A stretch of 62,080 nucleotides of DNA, from assembly GCF_001613225.1 (NCBI RefSeq), contig NZ_BDBY01000206.1:1-62080 (forward strand). The letters run 5' to 3'. The position numbers and the translations under genes were made by a program. This stretch comes from Nocardia pseudovaccinii NBRC 100343. Its GTDB lineage: Bacteria; Actinomycetota; Actinomycetes; Mycobacteriales; Mycobacteriaceae. Of the stretch, positions 11,622-20,696 are shown in pieces (position 1 is the stretch's first letter; every line of letters starts with the position of its first letter). Under the pieces are notes generated by a model. That model made no database searches and was not told the origin of the DNA. It worked only from the letters and a program-made list of their open reading frames with translations.

Positions 11622-13163
11622 CTACGAGCTTCGAGCTGGACCGAACCACCGCGTCAATGCGTTCCGGAGTCGGTCGTCTTCGGTGCCGACTTCACCTGCC
11701 CAGGCCACATATCCGTCCGGTCGGATGAGCAGCGCGTCAGCGGGCGCGTCCGGACAGGTCGCGATCACGGTATCGACCCGGTCGTTCCAGCCGTCCGCGA
11801 TATCGGCGAACCCGCTGTTCTCCGTCAATTGGACCAGTACAGCTCGTGCCGAGTGCAGCAGATCGGCGATACGCGTTCGGCCGTCCGAGGTTTCGAGGGT
11901 GAGGTCAGGGACCATGCGTCCGGACAGTGGGTGCGGATCACCGATGTCGTAGCGGATATCGGATCCGGCCAGCAGATGCGCGATATGCCCAGCGCTTTCA
12001 GGTGCTTTGAGTAGTTCGCCCATGAACTCGCGCAGCGCGGTGACCTCCGGACCGGGCGCCATCAGTGCGAGCTGGGACAGTGAGTGCATCATGACTCGCT
12101 CGCCGACCGGGTATCGCTCGGAGTGATAGGTGTCCAGCAGTCCCACGGGTGCCCAGCCGTTCACCTGTGCGGCGAGCTTCCAACCGAGATTGGCCGCGTC
12201 CTGCAAACCGAGGTTGAGGCCCGGGCCGCCCATCGCCGAGTGCACGTGGGCGGAATCGCCGAGCAGGAACACATTTCCGTCGCGATAGCGTTCGGCCAGT
12301 CGAGTGTTCTGGCCTTCGGTCCGGCGCAGGGCGTGCGGGCCGGATCCGGGCGGTGGCGCGATCGGCAGGTCGACACCGAGCACCCGCCGCAGACTCGCGC
12401 GTAGTTCGTCGAGCGTCATCGGCGTGTCCTCCGGTACCGGATCGCCGTCGAACTCCATGGTCGCGACCAACGGGCGGCCGCGTTCGAGCTCTGCGAAGAT
12501 GAACATGCCACGTTCGAGTCGATTGTGTCCGAAGGGAAGTCGCCCGAGGCCGGGAATCAGGATGCCGCCGTCTCCGGTTCGCAGTTCCTCCGGCACGCTC
12601 ACATGCGCCATCCGGACCAACTTCGATGCGTTTGTGCTGCCCCTGAATTCTATTCCGATGTGTTTGCGGACGAAGCTCTTGCCGCCGTCAGCCGCGACCA
12701 AGTACGTGGTGGTCAGGTCATACTCGCGGTCGGGACCCGTCACTGTGACGGTCACGCTCCCGTCCTGCTGGACCAGATCGGTCAGCTCATGGCCCCAACG
12801 GATTTCGATGCCGAGTTCGCGTGCCCTTTTCTCCAACAGGCGAACCAATTTCGGCTGGGGTATGAGCAGCGCGTACATCGGATTGTTCGCGACTTCGGCG
12901 AATGACACCGGCATCCCACTGAACAGATAGCCGGGCACGGGCTGCGGAGCGCCCGGCGCGCCGCCGAATTCGTGGTACAGGCCGCGCATATCCAGCAGCC
13001 GAATCACCTGGCCGACAAGGCCGTTCGCTTTCGGCTCGGCGCTGGGCTCGCTCAGTTTCTCCAGCACGATGGGACGCACGCCGGTCAGCGCGAGTTCGCA
13101 GGCGAGCATGAGCCCGTTGGGTCCGGCACCGGAAATGACTACGTCGTAAGAGTTTTCGGGCAT
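11622..13163 (-). CDS. FAD-dependent aromatic monooxygenase (PheA/TfdB type, Rox-like)
   Basis: 513 residues. N-terminal Rossmann ISGAGPNGLMLA binds the FAD ADP moiety. The mid-domain ADGGKSFVRK is the DG motif, and LLGDSAHVHSAMGGPGLNLG…DAANLGWKLA is the GD/FAD-ribityl motif. A C-terminal thioredoxin-like domain (from about residue 400) ends in LIRPDGYVAWAGE, as in PheA-type phenol hydroxylases and the rifampicin monooxygenases of Nocardia. It probably hydroxylates an aromatic or polyketide with NADPH and O2. It is clearly in that superfamily but not close enough by eye to call Rox. A TetR gene lies 44 bp upstream in the same direction and probably controls it. Confidence 0.9.
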   Translation of the reverse strand: MPENSYDVVISGAGPNGLMLACELALTGVRPIVLEKLSEPSAEPKANGLVGQVIRLLDMRGLYHEFGGAPGAPQPVPGYLFSGMPVSFAEVANNPMYALLIPQPKLVRLLEKRARELGIEIRWGHELTDLVQQDGSVTVTVTGPDREYDLTTTYLVAADGGKSFVRKHIGIEFRGSTNASKLVRMAHVSVPEELRTGDGGILIPGLGRLPFGHNRLERGMFIFAELERGRPLVATMEFDGDPVPEDTPMTLDELRASLRRVLGVDLPIAPPPGSGPHALRRTEGQNTRLAERYRDGNVFLLGDSAHVHSAMGGPGLNLGLQDAANLGWKLAAQVNGWAPVGLLDTYHSERYPVGERVMMHSLSQLALMAPGPEVTALREFMGELLKAPESAGHIAHLLAGSDIRYDIGDPHPLSGRMVPDLTLETSDGRTRIADLLHSARAVLVQLTENSGFADIADGWNDRVDTVIATCPDAPADALLIRPDGYVAWAGEVGTEDDRLRNALTRWFGPARSS

Positions 13164-13207
13164 GACAAATACACCTCTTGTTGCCTTCGAAAAGTGAGTG
13201 TGCGGTG

Positions 13208-13828
13208 TCAGTCGTCGACGGAAGGCGCGGGAAGTCCCGCGGCTACCTCGTCGATGGCTTGTCGTAGCAGTGTGGTGAGCAATACCGGCGGATCCGCGTA
13301 CACATAGGTCGCGGTGGCGGCCTGGTAGATCGCGCCGATCGCGCCGACGACGAGGCGTGGATACAGATCGCGGGCCGCGTCGGTCCCGGTGCGTGCCGCG
13401 ATCGCCTCGATCCAGTCGTCGGATACCGCCTTGGACACCGCGGTTCGGGTCTCGGGCGCCTCGAGCAGATCGCGAATGACCGCCAGTTGGCGCGCGGTCG
13501 GCGGGTGGTCTCCGGCGCCGTCGGCCTCGAGTGGTTCGAGGACCGCCGCGGTGATCGCGGTCCAGAGCGGCTCGTGCAGAGGCCGGTTCCGCAGTGCGAT
13601 CAGACTGCGCTGGATCCGCTCGGTCTGCCGGTAGGCCAGTGCCTCGTGCTTACCGGTGAAGTAGTTGTTGAAGGTCCGGACCGACACGCCCGCGCGGGCG
13701 GCGATGTCCTCTCTGGTGATATTGGCCAGTCCGCGTTCGAATGCCAGCTCGAGCGTCGCATCGCTGAGTGCCTTGCGGGTGTCGAGCTTCTTGCGTTCGC
13801 GAAGGCCGAGGATTTGCTCATCTGGCAT
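13208..13828 (-). CDS. TetR-family transcriptional regulator
   Basis: 206 residues from MPDEQILGLRERKK. The N-terminal helix-turn-helix (about residues 25–60) contains ITREDIAARAGVSVRTFNNYF, and the C-terminal ligand-binding part is helical. The frame could start at 13864, but that would place the N-terminus inside the palindromic operator, so 13828 is preferred. Upstream of the FAD monooxygenase in the same orientation, it is likely an autorepressor that responds to the monooxygenase substrate. Confidence 0.9.
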   Translation of the reverse strand: MPDEQILGLRERKKLDTRKALSDATLELAFERGLANITREDIAARAGVSVRTFNNYFTGKHEALAYRQTERIQRSLIALRNRPLHEPLWTAITAAVLEPLEADGAGDHPPTARQLAVIRDLLEAPETRTAVSKAVSDDWIEAIAARTGTDAARDLYPRLVVGAIGAIYQAATATYVYADPPVLLTTLLRQAIDEVAAGLPAPSVDD

Positions 13829-13849
13829 GACACCAGAGTACGACGGAAC

Positions 13850-13882
13850 TTGCCCAGCGGGCAATGTTTCCCGCTGGGCAAA
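13850..13882. promoter_or_regulatory. Double-palindrome operator for the TetR gene
   Basis: Twelve-base arms TTGCCCAGCGGG (13850–13861) and CCCGCTGGGCAA (13870–13881) are perfectly complementary. Each half is itself a dyad: TTGCCC-AGC-GGGCAA and TTTCCC-GCT-GGGCAA. This is what two adjacent TetR dimer sites would look like. It lies 22 bases upstream of the TetR start and just beyond the stop of the DUF1844 gene. Confidence 0.75.
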
Positions 13883-13888
13883 ATTTAG

Positions 13889-14242
13889 CTAGGCGTAGAC
13901 CGGGCCGGTGTACTTCTCGCCCGGACCCTTGCCCGGCTCGTCCGGATGTGCCGAGGACTCACGGAAGGCGAGCTGCAACGACTTCAGGCCGTCGCGATAC
14001 GGACCGGCATGCGGACCGAAATATTCGATAGACGAGGTGATCAGCCCGGCGAGCGCGGTGATCAGGCGGCGCGCCTCGTCCAGATCGCGGCGCGGACTGT
14101 TGTCCGGATCCTCGTCGGCGAGTCCGAGCTTCTCCGCCGCCGCGCTCATCAGCATCATCGCGGCGCGGCTGATGATCTCGACCGCGGGGATCTCGGCCAA
14201 CTCGCGGACGTCGGTCGCATCGGATACTGCCTCGTCACTCAT
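13889..14242 (-). CDS. DUF1844 domain protein
   Basis: 117 residues from MSDEAVSDATDV. The core VEIISRAAMMLMSAAAEKLGL followed by DEARRLITALAGLITSS is the DUF1844 signature, an all-helical domain of unknown function found next to infC in many actinobacteria. A GTG at 14275 would add 11 residues. It is divergent from infC and shares the upstream region with the infC leader. No catalytic residues are evident. Confidence 0.85.
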   Translation of the reverse strand: MSDEAVSDATDVRELAEIPAVEIISRAAMMLMSAAAEKLGLADEDPDNSPRRDLDEARRLITALAGLITSSIEYFGPHAGPYRDGLKSLQLAFRESSAHPDEPGKGPGEKYTGPVYA

Positions 14243-14423
14243 AGGCACGAGGATGGCATCGTGGTGGTCGGACACGGTCGGCGGGGCGGGGCGATTCGGC
14301 GATAGCGAGTGGGAATGTTAGACTTTCCGCTGACGACCGCCCCGGGCTTGCCCGGGGCTGATAAGTGGAGCCCGACTCCCACCGTTGCCGACGAGCAATC
14401 GTACTGGTCAAACGGTCCGGTCC

Positions 14424-14449
14424 CCCGCCCTGCCTGGGCGGGTTTCTTG
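14424..14449 (+). terminator. Terminator-like hairpin in infC leader
   Basis: Perfect 7-bp stem CCCGCCC/GGGCGGG with loop TGCCT, followed by TTTCTTGT. It sits inside the 5' leader about 180 bases before the infC start, so as an intrinsic terminator it would act as an attenuator rather than an operon end. Alternatively it is the end of a short leader transcript. Confidence 0.6.
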
Positions 14450-14490
14450 TGCGGAGGGTCCTCGGCGAGGATCATCACGGACAAGGTCGA

Positions 14491-14563
14491 CACGAGCATG
14501 CTCGTGGTCGAAGGCCGGTCGACTCGGGCCCCGTGGCGGAATACCGCACCGGGGCCTTTGTGT
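14491..14563 (+). promoter_or_regulatory. Second hairpin pair in infC leader (possible attenuator)
   Basis: A perfect 16-base palindrome CACGAGCATGCTCGTG (14491–14506) is followed by a long stem, 14527–14539 with 14544–14556. That stem has seven G-C-rich pairs, a 2-nt internal mismatch and four more pairs around loop AATA, then TTTGTGTTG. Together with the hairpin at 14424 this gives three stable structures between the likely promoter near 14310 and the infC ribosome site. Leader-mediated control of IF3/L35/L20 operons is known in several bacteria. That it operates here is inference. Confidence 0.5.
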
Positions 14564-14626
14564 TGAAAAGGGGTTGCCGTTATTGCGTGCGGTCGTCTGA
14601 CGACACCGCTTGACCTAGGAGGCCCC

Positions 14627-15268
<642 letters not shown>

Positions 15269-15329
15269 TACCGATCAGAAAACCGGTGGTCCGACGAGGA
15301 CCACCGGTACGAGACAGATAGAGGAATCC

Positions 15330-15524
15330 ATGCCGAAGATGAAGAGCCACAGCGGCGCCTCGAAGCGATTCAAGGTTTCGGGCCGTGGCAAGCTGCTGCG
15401 TCAGCAGGCGAACCGTCGCCACCTGCTCGAGCACAAGTCCACTCGCCGGACTCGTCGTCTGGACGGCACGGAAGCCGTCGCGTCTGTCGACGTCCCTCGC
15501 GTCAAGCGTCTCCTGGGTCTCTAA
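15330..15524 (+). CDS. rpmI: 50S ribosomal protein L35
   Basis: 64 residues, full length for bL35, beginning MPKMKSHSGASKRFKVSGRG. Very basic, with the RRHLLEHKS motif that packs against 23S rRNA. It lies 61 bp after infC and 104 bp before rplT in the conserved IF3 operon. No anomalies. Confidence 0.98.
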   Translation: MPKMKSHSGASKRFKVSGRGKLLRQQANRRHLLEHKSTRRTRRLDGTEAVASVDVPRVKRLLGL

Positions 15525-15628
15525 GACCCCAGGTAGCAGCACCCGCGCGACCGGGATTCCGGACGCGACCACCGACCAATTCCGGGGCCGCCACGCATGC
15601 GCCCCCTAGATCTAATAAGGACTGACCC

Positions 15629-16009
15629 ATGGCACGCGTCAAAAGGGCCGTCAACGCGCAGAAGAAGCGCCGTTCCGTTCTCGAGGCCTCCAAGGGCTAC
15701 CGCGGCCAGCGCTCGCGGCTGTACCGCAAGGCCAAGGAACAGCAGCTGCACTCGCTCACCTACGCCTACCGGGACCGCCGGGCGCGCAAGGGTGACTTCC
15801 GCAAGCTCTGGATCGCCCGCATCAACGCCGCGGCGCGCCTGAACGACATCACCTACAACCGCTTCATCCAGGGCCTCAAGGCCGCCGGTGTCGAGGTGGA
15901 CCGCAAGATCCTCGCCGAGCTCGCCGTCTCCGACGCGGAGGCGTTCGCCGGTCTGGTCGCCGTCGCCAAGGCCGCTCTGCCGCAGGACGTCAACGCCCCG
16001 GCTGCCTGA
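15629..16009 (+). CDS. rplT: 50S ribosomal protein L20
   Basis: 126 residues, beginning MARVKRAVNAQKKRRSVLEA and containing KGYRGQRSRLYRKAKEQ and YAYRDRRARKGDFRKLWI, the bL20 hallmarks. Early-assembly 50S protein that in some bacteria represses its own operon. The start is preceded by TAAGGA. The 104-bp gap after rpmI carries no obvious hairpin with a T-run, so co-transcription is expected. Confidence 0.98.
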   Translation: MARVKRAVNAQKKRRSVLEASKGYRGQRSRLYRKAKEQQLHSLTYAYRDRRARKGDFRKLWIARINAAARLNDITYNRFIQGLKAAGVEVDRKILAELAVSDAEAFAGLVAVAKAALPQDVNAPAA

Positions 16010-16020
16010 TCCGCACCTGC

Positions 16021-16845
16021 GTGACGACACAGCATTCGGAACGACCCGTGGATGCGCTCTCCGAGCATAATCCCCGGGTCGTTTCCGCTGTCAAGCTCCA
16101 GCGCGCCGCGGCCCGCCGCAAGCACGGGCAGTTTCTGGCCGAGGGCGCGAATTCCGTTGCGGCGGCACTGGAAACCGGTCGGGTGCGGGAGCTGTTCTAC
16201 TCGATGCACGCCGCGGTTCGGGAGAATCAGCTGATCGCCGGGGCCGCCGCCGCGGGTGTGCGCACCACATTGGTGAGTGAGCGCGCCGCCGAGCACCTCG
16301 GTGAAACCGTCACCGCGCCGGGGCTTGTCGCGGTGTGCGACCACATCGACGTGCCGCTGGCGGACGTGCTGGCCGAGCGGCCGACACTGCTCGCCGTCCC
16401 GGTCGAGATCGCCGAGCCCGGCAATGCGGGCACTCTCATTCGAGTCGCCGATGCGGTGGGCGCGAATGGCGTTGTGCTGGCGGGGGATGCGGTCGATCCG
16501 CACAATGGCAAATGCGTCCGCGCGAGTGCGGGCAGTTTGTTCCATGTGCCGATCGCGCGGCATCGCGATGTGGGCGAGGTGCTCGATGCCGTTGCGGCAG
16601 CGGGTATTACGGTGCTCGCTACTGCCGCCAAGGGTGAGGTCGATCTGGACGACGCCGACGAACTGCTGGCTGGACCGGTGGCCTGGCTGTTCGGTAATGA
16701 GGCGCACGGCCTGGATCCGTTGGTCGCCACTCGGGCCGACCATCGGGTGCGTATCCCGATCCATGGCCGCGCCGAGAGTCTCAACCTTGCCGCCGCAGCA
16801 GCTATCTGCCTGTACGCGAGCGCGCGGGTCCAGCATACGAAATAG
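16021..16845 (+). CDS. tsnR: SpoU/TrmH-family RNA 2'-O-methyltransferase
   Basis: 274 residues, GTG start 12 bases after rplT. The N-terminal substrate-binding domain has VSAVKLQRAAARRKHGQFLAEG. The C-terminal trefoil-knot SPOUT domain shows motif 1 EIAEPGNAGTLIRVADA, motif 2 WLFGNEAHGL and motif 3 IPIHGRAESLNLAAAAAI. It methylates a ribose in rRNA or tRNA using S-adenosylmethionine. The position directly after rplT matches the mycobacterial tsnR locus. The exact nucleotide target is not deducible. It is the last core gene before the accessory island. Confidence 0.92.
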   Translation: MTTQHSERPVDALSEHNPRVVSAVKLQRAAARRKHGQFLAEGANSVAAALETGRVRELFYSMHAAVRENQLIAGAAAAGVRTTLVSERAAEHLGETVTAPGLVAVCDHIDVPLADVLAERPTLLAVPVEIAEPGNAGTLIRVADAVGANGVVLAGDAVDPHNGKCVRASAGSLFHVPIARHRDVGEVLDAVAAAGITVLATAAKGEVDLDDADELLAGPVAWLFGNEAHGLDPLVATRADHRVRIPIHGRAESLNLAAAAAICLYASARVQHTK

Positions 16846-17384
16846 GCCGGGCACGAACCCGCAGTGGAACACTGGGCCGGGTGAGCCCGTACTCAGCGTG
16901 CCCGCTGCAGTTGACCTTGCCGGCCTTCACGGCGGAGTCGAACAGATCCCTTGCCACTCCGTCGAAAACCAGCACCGGCTGGCGGCCCCCAGTTTCGAAT
17001 CCCGCACGCCCATGCCGCCGTTGAGGGGTGTCGGCTCCGCGGGTTCCGGACTGGCGCCGACGGTGTCGAGGCTGTCTTTAGGTGGGCATCCGCTCTTCTC
17101 TCGGGGTTGCTGAAGTCACGACGAGGAACGGCCGCAGAGAGGCCGAGTCACACTCGGGATCTGTTGCGGAGCAACGACTTCGGTCTGCTCCGTGGTCGGC
17201 GGTGGTGCGCTACCGACATGACAAAAGTAGGATCCGCGTCGTCTAGGACTAACAACGTTTTCAGTGAGATCGCCGATGAGCGTTGACCGTAGTTTTGCGA
17301 GTTTGTTGAAAACATCGTCAATTTTGACCGTGTTAGTTTGACTTTGACGAGCTCCACCGCGTGGGCAGCTCGAAAGGGAGGCTC
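16846..17384. other. Island boundary: non-coding stretch with A/T-rich promoter zone
   Basis: No convincing gene is seen here; the open frames show no family pattern. The first 370 bases resemble core composition. From about 17220 the sequence turns notably A/T-rich and contains a direct repeat TTGACCGT (17283–17290 and 17324–17331, each followed by a TAGTTTTG/TTAGTTTG stretch) and a 7-bp inverted repeat GTTTTCA/TGAAAAC (17257–17263, 17307–17313). These lie 50–130 bases before the first island gene and are candidate promoter or operator elements. No tRNA or clear attachment core was found. Confidence 0.45.
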
Positions 17385-19325
17385 ATGTCGGACTCAACCC
17401 CCACGGTCGCCGCCGCAGAGATCGCCCGGCTGACCGGTGTTACTCGCGCCACTGTCAGCAACTGGCGACGCAGGCACGCCGACTTCCCGGTTCCGGTGGC
17501 CGGTGGCTCCGAAGCTCGACCTCTGTTCGATCTCGGTGACGTGCAGGAGTGGCTGCGCGACCACAGGGTGCAGATCGCCGACTCGCCGGTTCAACGACTG
17601 CGTACGATGCTGCGCACTGAAGTCGACCCCGCATCGATCCCCGAGTTGATGTTGTTTGTAGGCGACGAGACCTCGGCTCCGGCGACACCGCTGCTGACTG
17701 CCATTCGCGACGCTGTCACGGCGACCGATGTCAAACAGATCTTGGATGTGCTCGCTGATCGCGGCTTGGACGCCGCCCCCAGCACCGGTGTCTACCCGAC
17801 GGAGCAACCGGTCGCTGCTCTGATGACCGATATCCTCGCGGCAGCGGCTCCCCCGACACCGCAGACCCTGCTCGATCCCGCCTGTGGCAGCGGAACCCTC
17901 CTTGTCGAAGCAGCTCGCATCGGCGTCGCTTCCCTGTCCGGTCAGGACGTGCTCCCCGTTCAGGCCGCCCGGACCGCCGCTCTACTGCACGCGCAGGTCC
18001 CCGCAGCTATGGTCGACATCCGCACCGGCGACAGCCTCTTAGCCGACGCTTTCCCCGGTGAGGAGTTCGATGCCGTGCTCGCCAACCCTCCCTATGCGCA
18101 ACGTGATTGGGGCGCAGACCGGTTGGCGCTCGATCTCCGCTGGGAGTACTCGGTGCCGCCGCGCGGCGAATCCGAACTCGCCTGGGTGCAGCACATCCTC
18201 GCGCACCTGCGCGTCGGCGGGACCGCTGTCGTTCTGCTGCCACCTGCCGTTGCATCCCGTACGTCCGGCCGTCGGATCCGGATGGAGCTACTGCGCGGTG
18301 GCGCCCTGCGAGCGGTGATCGCGCTGCCGCAGGGGGCGTCTACGCCACGACAGGTCGGGTTACAGATCTGGGTGCTGCGCCGGCCCGGTGGCGGGTCTGC
18401 GGACTCGGTGCTGTTTGCCGACATGGCGAGGATGCCCACCCGTGGTGAAATTCAGTCCGATTGGCAAGGTCTTTCCGAACGAGTCATCGACTCGTGGCGC
18501 GCATTCGACCGCGGTGACGTCGATGCCGCCGCTGTTGCGGACTTCACCGCGGTAGTGCGCACGATGGACATCCTCGACGACGATATCGACCTGACCCCGG
18601 CGCGCCGAGTTCGCGCCGCCATCGACCCCGGCAATGTCGCGGCCTCCGCGCACGCTGCTATCGGACATCTCGGCGAGCATCTCATCGAACTCCGCGGCAT
18701 CGCCGCAACCGTCGAGGACTGGTCCGCCGGCACCGGCGCGGGACTGCGCACCGCCACCGTTGGTGATCTCGAACGCGGTGGGGCAGTTCGGCTCGTGCCG
18801 ACAACCCCCGAAGCCGCAGATTCCGACTCCCCCCAGCGCCCGGTCCTGTCCGGACGCGATCTCCTTTCCGGACGCGGCCCATCCGGCCTTACCAATCCGG
18901 ATGTACCGGTGTCTGCCGAACTGATCCGCGAAGGCGACGTTCTGGTATCCAGATTCCGCGACGACCACGGTGCCGCCCAAGGTACTCGGGTTGCCGAGGG
19001 CGCCGACGTTGGAGCAGTTCCCGGTTCCGGCGTGATCGTGTTTCGGACCGACCTGACCCGGATGGATCCGTGGTTCTTCGCTGGGTTCATCGGCAGCCCG
19101 GACAACTCGGCGGCGATGTTCGGTTCGACCACGATTCGGCTCGATCCAATGCGGTTGCGTATCCCGATCCTGCGGCTCGCGGAGCAGAAGCCGTATGCGG
19201 AGGCATTCCGGAAACTGCACTTGTTGCGAGTGGCCGCGGCGCGGACCGCGGATGTGGCTACGCGGGCAGCGGAGTTGATCGGGACGGCGTTGACCGCCGG
19301 AGTGTTGGCACCGGTGCGCGAGTAG
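17385..19325 (+). CDS. HTH–N6-adenine methyltransferase–HsdS-like fusion (paralogue A)
   Basis: 646 residues from ATG 17385, 3 bases after AAGGGAGG (a GTG at 17361 is less likely). An N-terminal MerR/AlpA-like helix-turn-helix (about 8–32) contains EIARLTGVTRATVSNWRRRH. The methyltransferase core follows, with SAM motif I LLDPACGSGTLL (about 162–173) and catalytic motif IV LANPPYAQRDWG (about 231–242). From about residue 440 there is a half-HsdS-like region: TVGDLERGGAVRL, a GDVLVSRF strand and a C-terminal helical arm after PWFFAGFIGS and IPILRLAEQKPY. It probably methylates adenine at a site chosen by its own recognition domain. No dedicated nuclease is adjacent. A paralogue lies at 25854. 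Confidence 0.85.
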   Translation: MSDSTPTVAAAEIARLTGVTRATVSNWRRRHADFPVPVAGGSEARPLFDLGDVQEWLRDHRVQIADSPVQRLRTMLRTEVDPASIPELMLFVGDETSAPATPLLTAIRDAVTATDVKQILDVLADRGLDAAPSTGVYPTEQPVAALMTDILAAAAPPTPQTLLDPACGSGTLLVEAARIGVASLSGQDVLPVQAARTAALLHAQVPAAMVDIRTGDSLLADAFPGEEFDAVLANPPYAQRDWGADRLALDLRWEYSVPPRGESELAWVQHILAHLRVGGTAVVLLPPAVASRTSGRRIRMELLRGGALRAVIALPQGASTPRQVGLQIWVLRRPGGGSADSVLFADMARMPTRGEIQSDWQGLSERVIDSWRAFDRGDVDAAAVADFTAVVRTMDILDDDIDLTPARRVRAAIDPGNVAASAHAAIGHLGEHLIELRGIAATVEDWSAGTGAGLRTATVGDLERGGAVRLVPTTPEAADSDSPQRPVLSGRDLLSGRGPSGLTNPDVPVSAELIREGDVLVSRFRDDHGAAQGTRVAEGADVGAVPGSGVIVFRTDLTRMDPWFFAGFIGSPDNSAAMFGSTTIRLDPMRLRIPILRLAEQKPYAEAFRKLHLLRVAAARTADVATRAAELIGTALTAGVLAPVRE

Positions 19326-19436
19326 TGCTTGGGGTGCCTCGGAAACCCGGGATCGTATCCACACACGGGCCGAAATCGACCCGGCCGGGTTCGTCATCGT
19401 CGCGATGGTTCGGTCTGCCGCACCGAACACGCGACT

Positions 19437-19637
19437 GTGGCGATTCGATACCCCCACTTACGCAACACATCTCGGGATCAGGTCGCCGAGGACATCGCGC
19501 TGGCCTATGCGCACGAGCAGTACCGCACGGATGTGCACGAGGAAGCGATCCTGGCGCTGCTGCGCGACGATCTTCGTCCGGAAGTCGGCTATCGGGCCGT
19601 CAAATCATCGACCGACGGCGAAATTGAGATGATATGA
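19437..19637 (+). CDS. Small hypothetical protein
   Basis: Possible 66-residue protein from a GTG, VAIRYPHLRNTSRDQVAED…, with a helical, acidic/basic mixed composition and no recognised domain. The open frame extends upstream to 19329, but that part is Arg/Gly-rich and looks non-coding. It follows the methyltransferase gene by about 110 bp in the same direction. It may instead be the leftover 3' end of a longer gene. Confidence 0.3.
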   Translation: MAIRYPHLRNTSRDQVAEDIALAYAHEQYRTDVHEEAILALLRDDLRPEVGYRAVKSSTDGEIEMI

Positions 19638-19728
19638 ATGGAGACTCCCCTGCAGGACGTAATGCTATGTACTGCAGAAGTTTACGGCTGGTAGTGTCGC
19701 TTCCCGTTCATCAATAACAGGGGGAAGC

Positions 19729-20454
19729 ATGCGCTACAACGGGCAGAACTGGTCCGCACCGGCACCCCAACCTCCCTACCCCAACTTTCCTGTCAATCAA
19801 GGTGGTTGGCCGCCGCCGGCGGGATTTGCGCCGCAGCCAGGTATACCGCCGTACCCCGGAATGCCCAGGTCGTCGAATCCCACTGGCTGGATCGTCGTTG
19901 GAGTGGTGGTGGCGCTCGTCGTGGCTGCAGTCCTGGCGTTGGTCGTCATCCGCAAGGGCAAGGGCGAGGGTGAGTCGGAGCTCGCCAAGATGAAGGATGC
20001 CTTTCCTGGTCTGGTGCAACCGGTCGGATCGGGTGTATCCGGAACCGGCTACGACGGGCACAAGTGCTACCACGAAACCACGGGCAGTACGTTGATAGCG
20101 CCCCATAACGACGACTCGCTGAATCTCGGTCCGTGGACCGACGCATGGGATTGCTGGGGCTTCACTGACAAACCCACATATGTGGTGTTGGCTTATCTGG
20201 CGCAGTCGGATGTGCGCCGGGTCGTCGACTCACTCCCGCCCAACGAACAGAGCTTCGGCGGCGACGGCTATAACGGCTATCGGTGGCAGACGCCTGAGTC
20301 GGCAACGCCGGTGCGGTACTGGAAGGTTGAGGCGTTCCCGTCTGGTGCGCGTTCCCGGTACCTGATCATTGCGCAGGACGAGTATTGGCGGAACTCGAAG
20401 CAGGGTAGGGATATTCACGCATTCGACCGCTGGTGCGTCGCCATGCCTCTGTAG
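19729..20454 (+). CDS. Proline-rich single-pass membrane protein
   Basis: 241 residues. The N-terminal ~50 residues are Pro/Gly/Tyr-rich (PPYPNF, GIPPYPGMP), followed by one transmembrane helix (about 53–73, WIVVGVVVALVVAAVLALVV) and a positively charged stop. The outer domain of about 165 residues has Cys at HKCYHE, WDCWGF and RWCVAM, possibly disulphide-linked. This layout is common for mycobacterial/nocardial cell-envelope proteins of unknown role. It starts after AACAGGGGGAAGC. Unrelated in look to its DNA-acting neighbours. Confidence 0.75.
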   Translation: MRYNGQNWSAPAPQPPYPNFPVNQGGWPPPAGFAPQPGIPPYPGMPRSSNPTGWIVVGVVVALVVAAVLALVVIRKGKGEGESELAKMKDAFPGLVQPVGSGVSGTGYDGHKCYHETTGSTLIAPHNDDSLNLGPWTDAWDCWGFTDKPTYVVLAYLAQSDVRRVVDSLPPNEQSFGGDGYNGYRWQTPESATPVRYWKVEAFPSGARSRYLIIAQDEYWRNSKQGRDIHAFDRWCVAMPL

Positions 20455-20696
20455 TTGTCCGCCGCTGCGGATCAGGGCGAGGCGTATAAAGGCTTCACCT
20501 GCAAGCATTGTCGCGGCGCGGAACGCGTCGAGCGCTGTTCGCATGTGCGAAGTCCCGGACATTTCTCCGCCGCCTCGTGGTGTTACGGGCTGCGGTGAAC
20601 CATCACACAGACCCATTCGTTCTGTACGTGCCGCCGAAGCTGACCGCCGATCGCGATTCGTCGTAGTGACGGTAATTTCCGAGTCACTTCGGGACG

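Noticed and set aside
14309..14566. 85-codon ORF within the infC leader
   Set aside because: It runs through the hairpins and has no ribosome site or family pattern; better explained as leader RNA.
16991..17005. TTTCGAATCCC stretch resembling a tRNA T-loop
   Set aside because: Neighbouring bases do not form the T stem or acceptor stem, so no tRNA or att-type tRNA end is supported.
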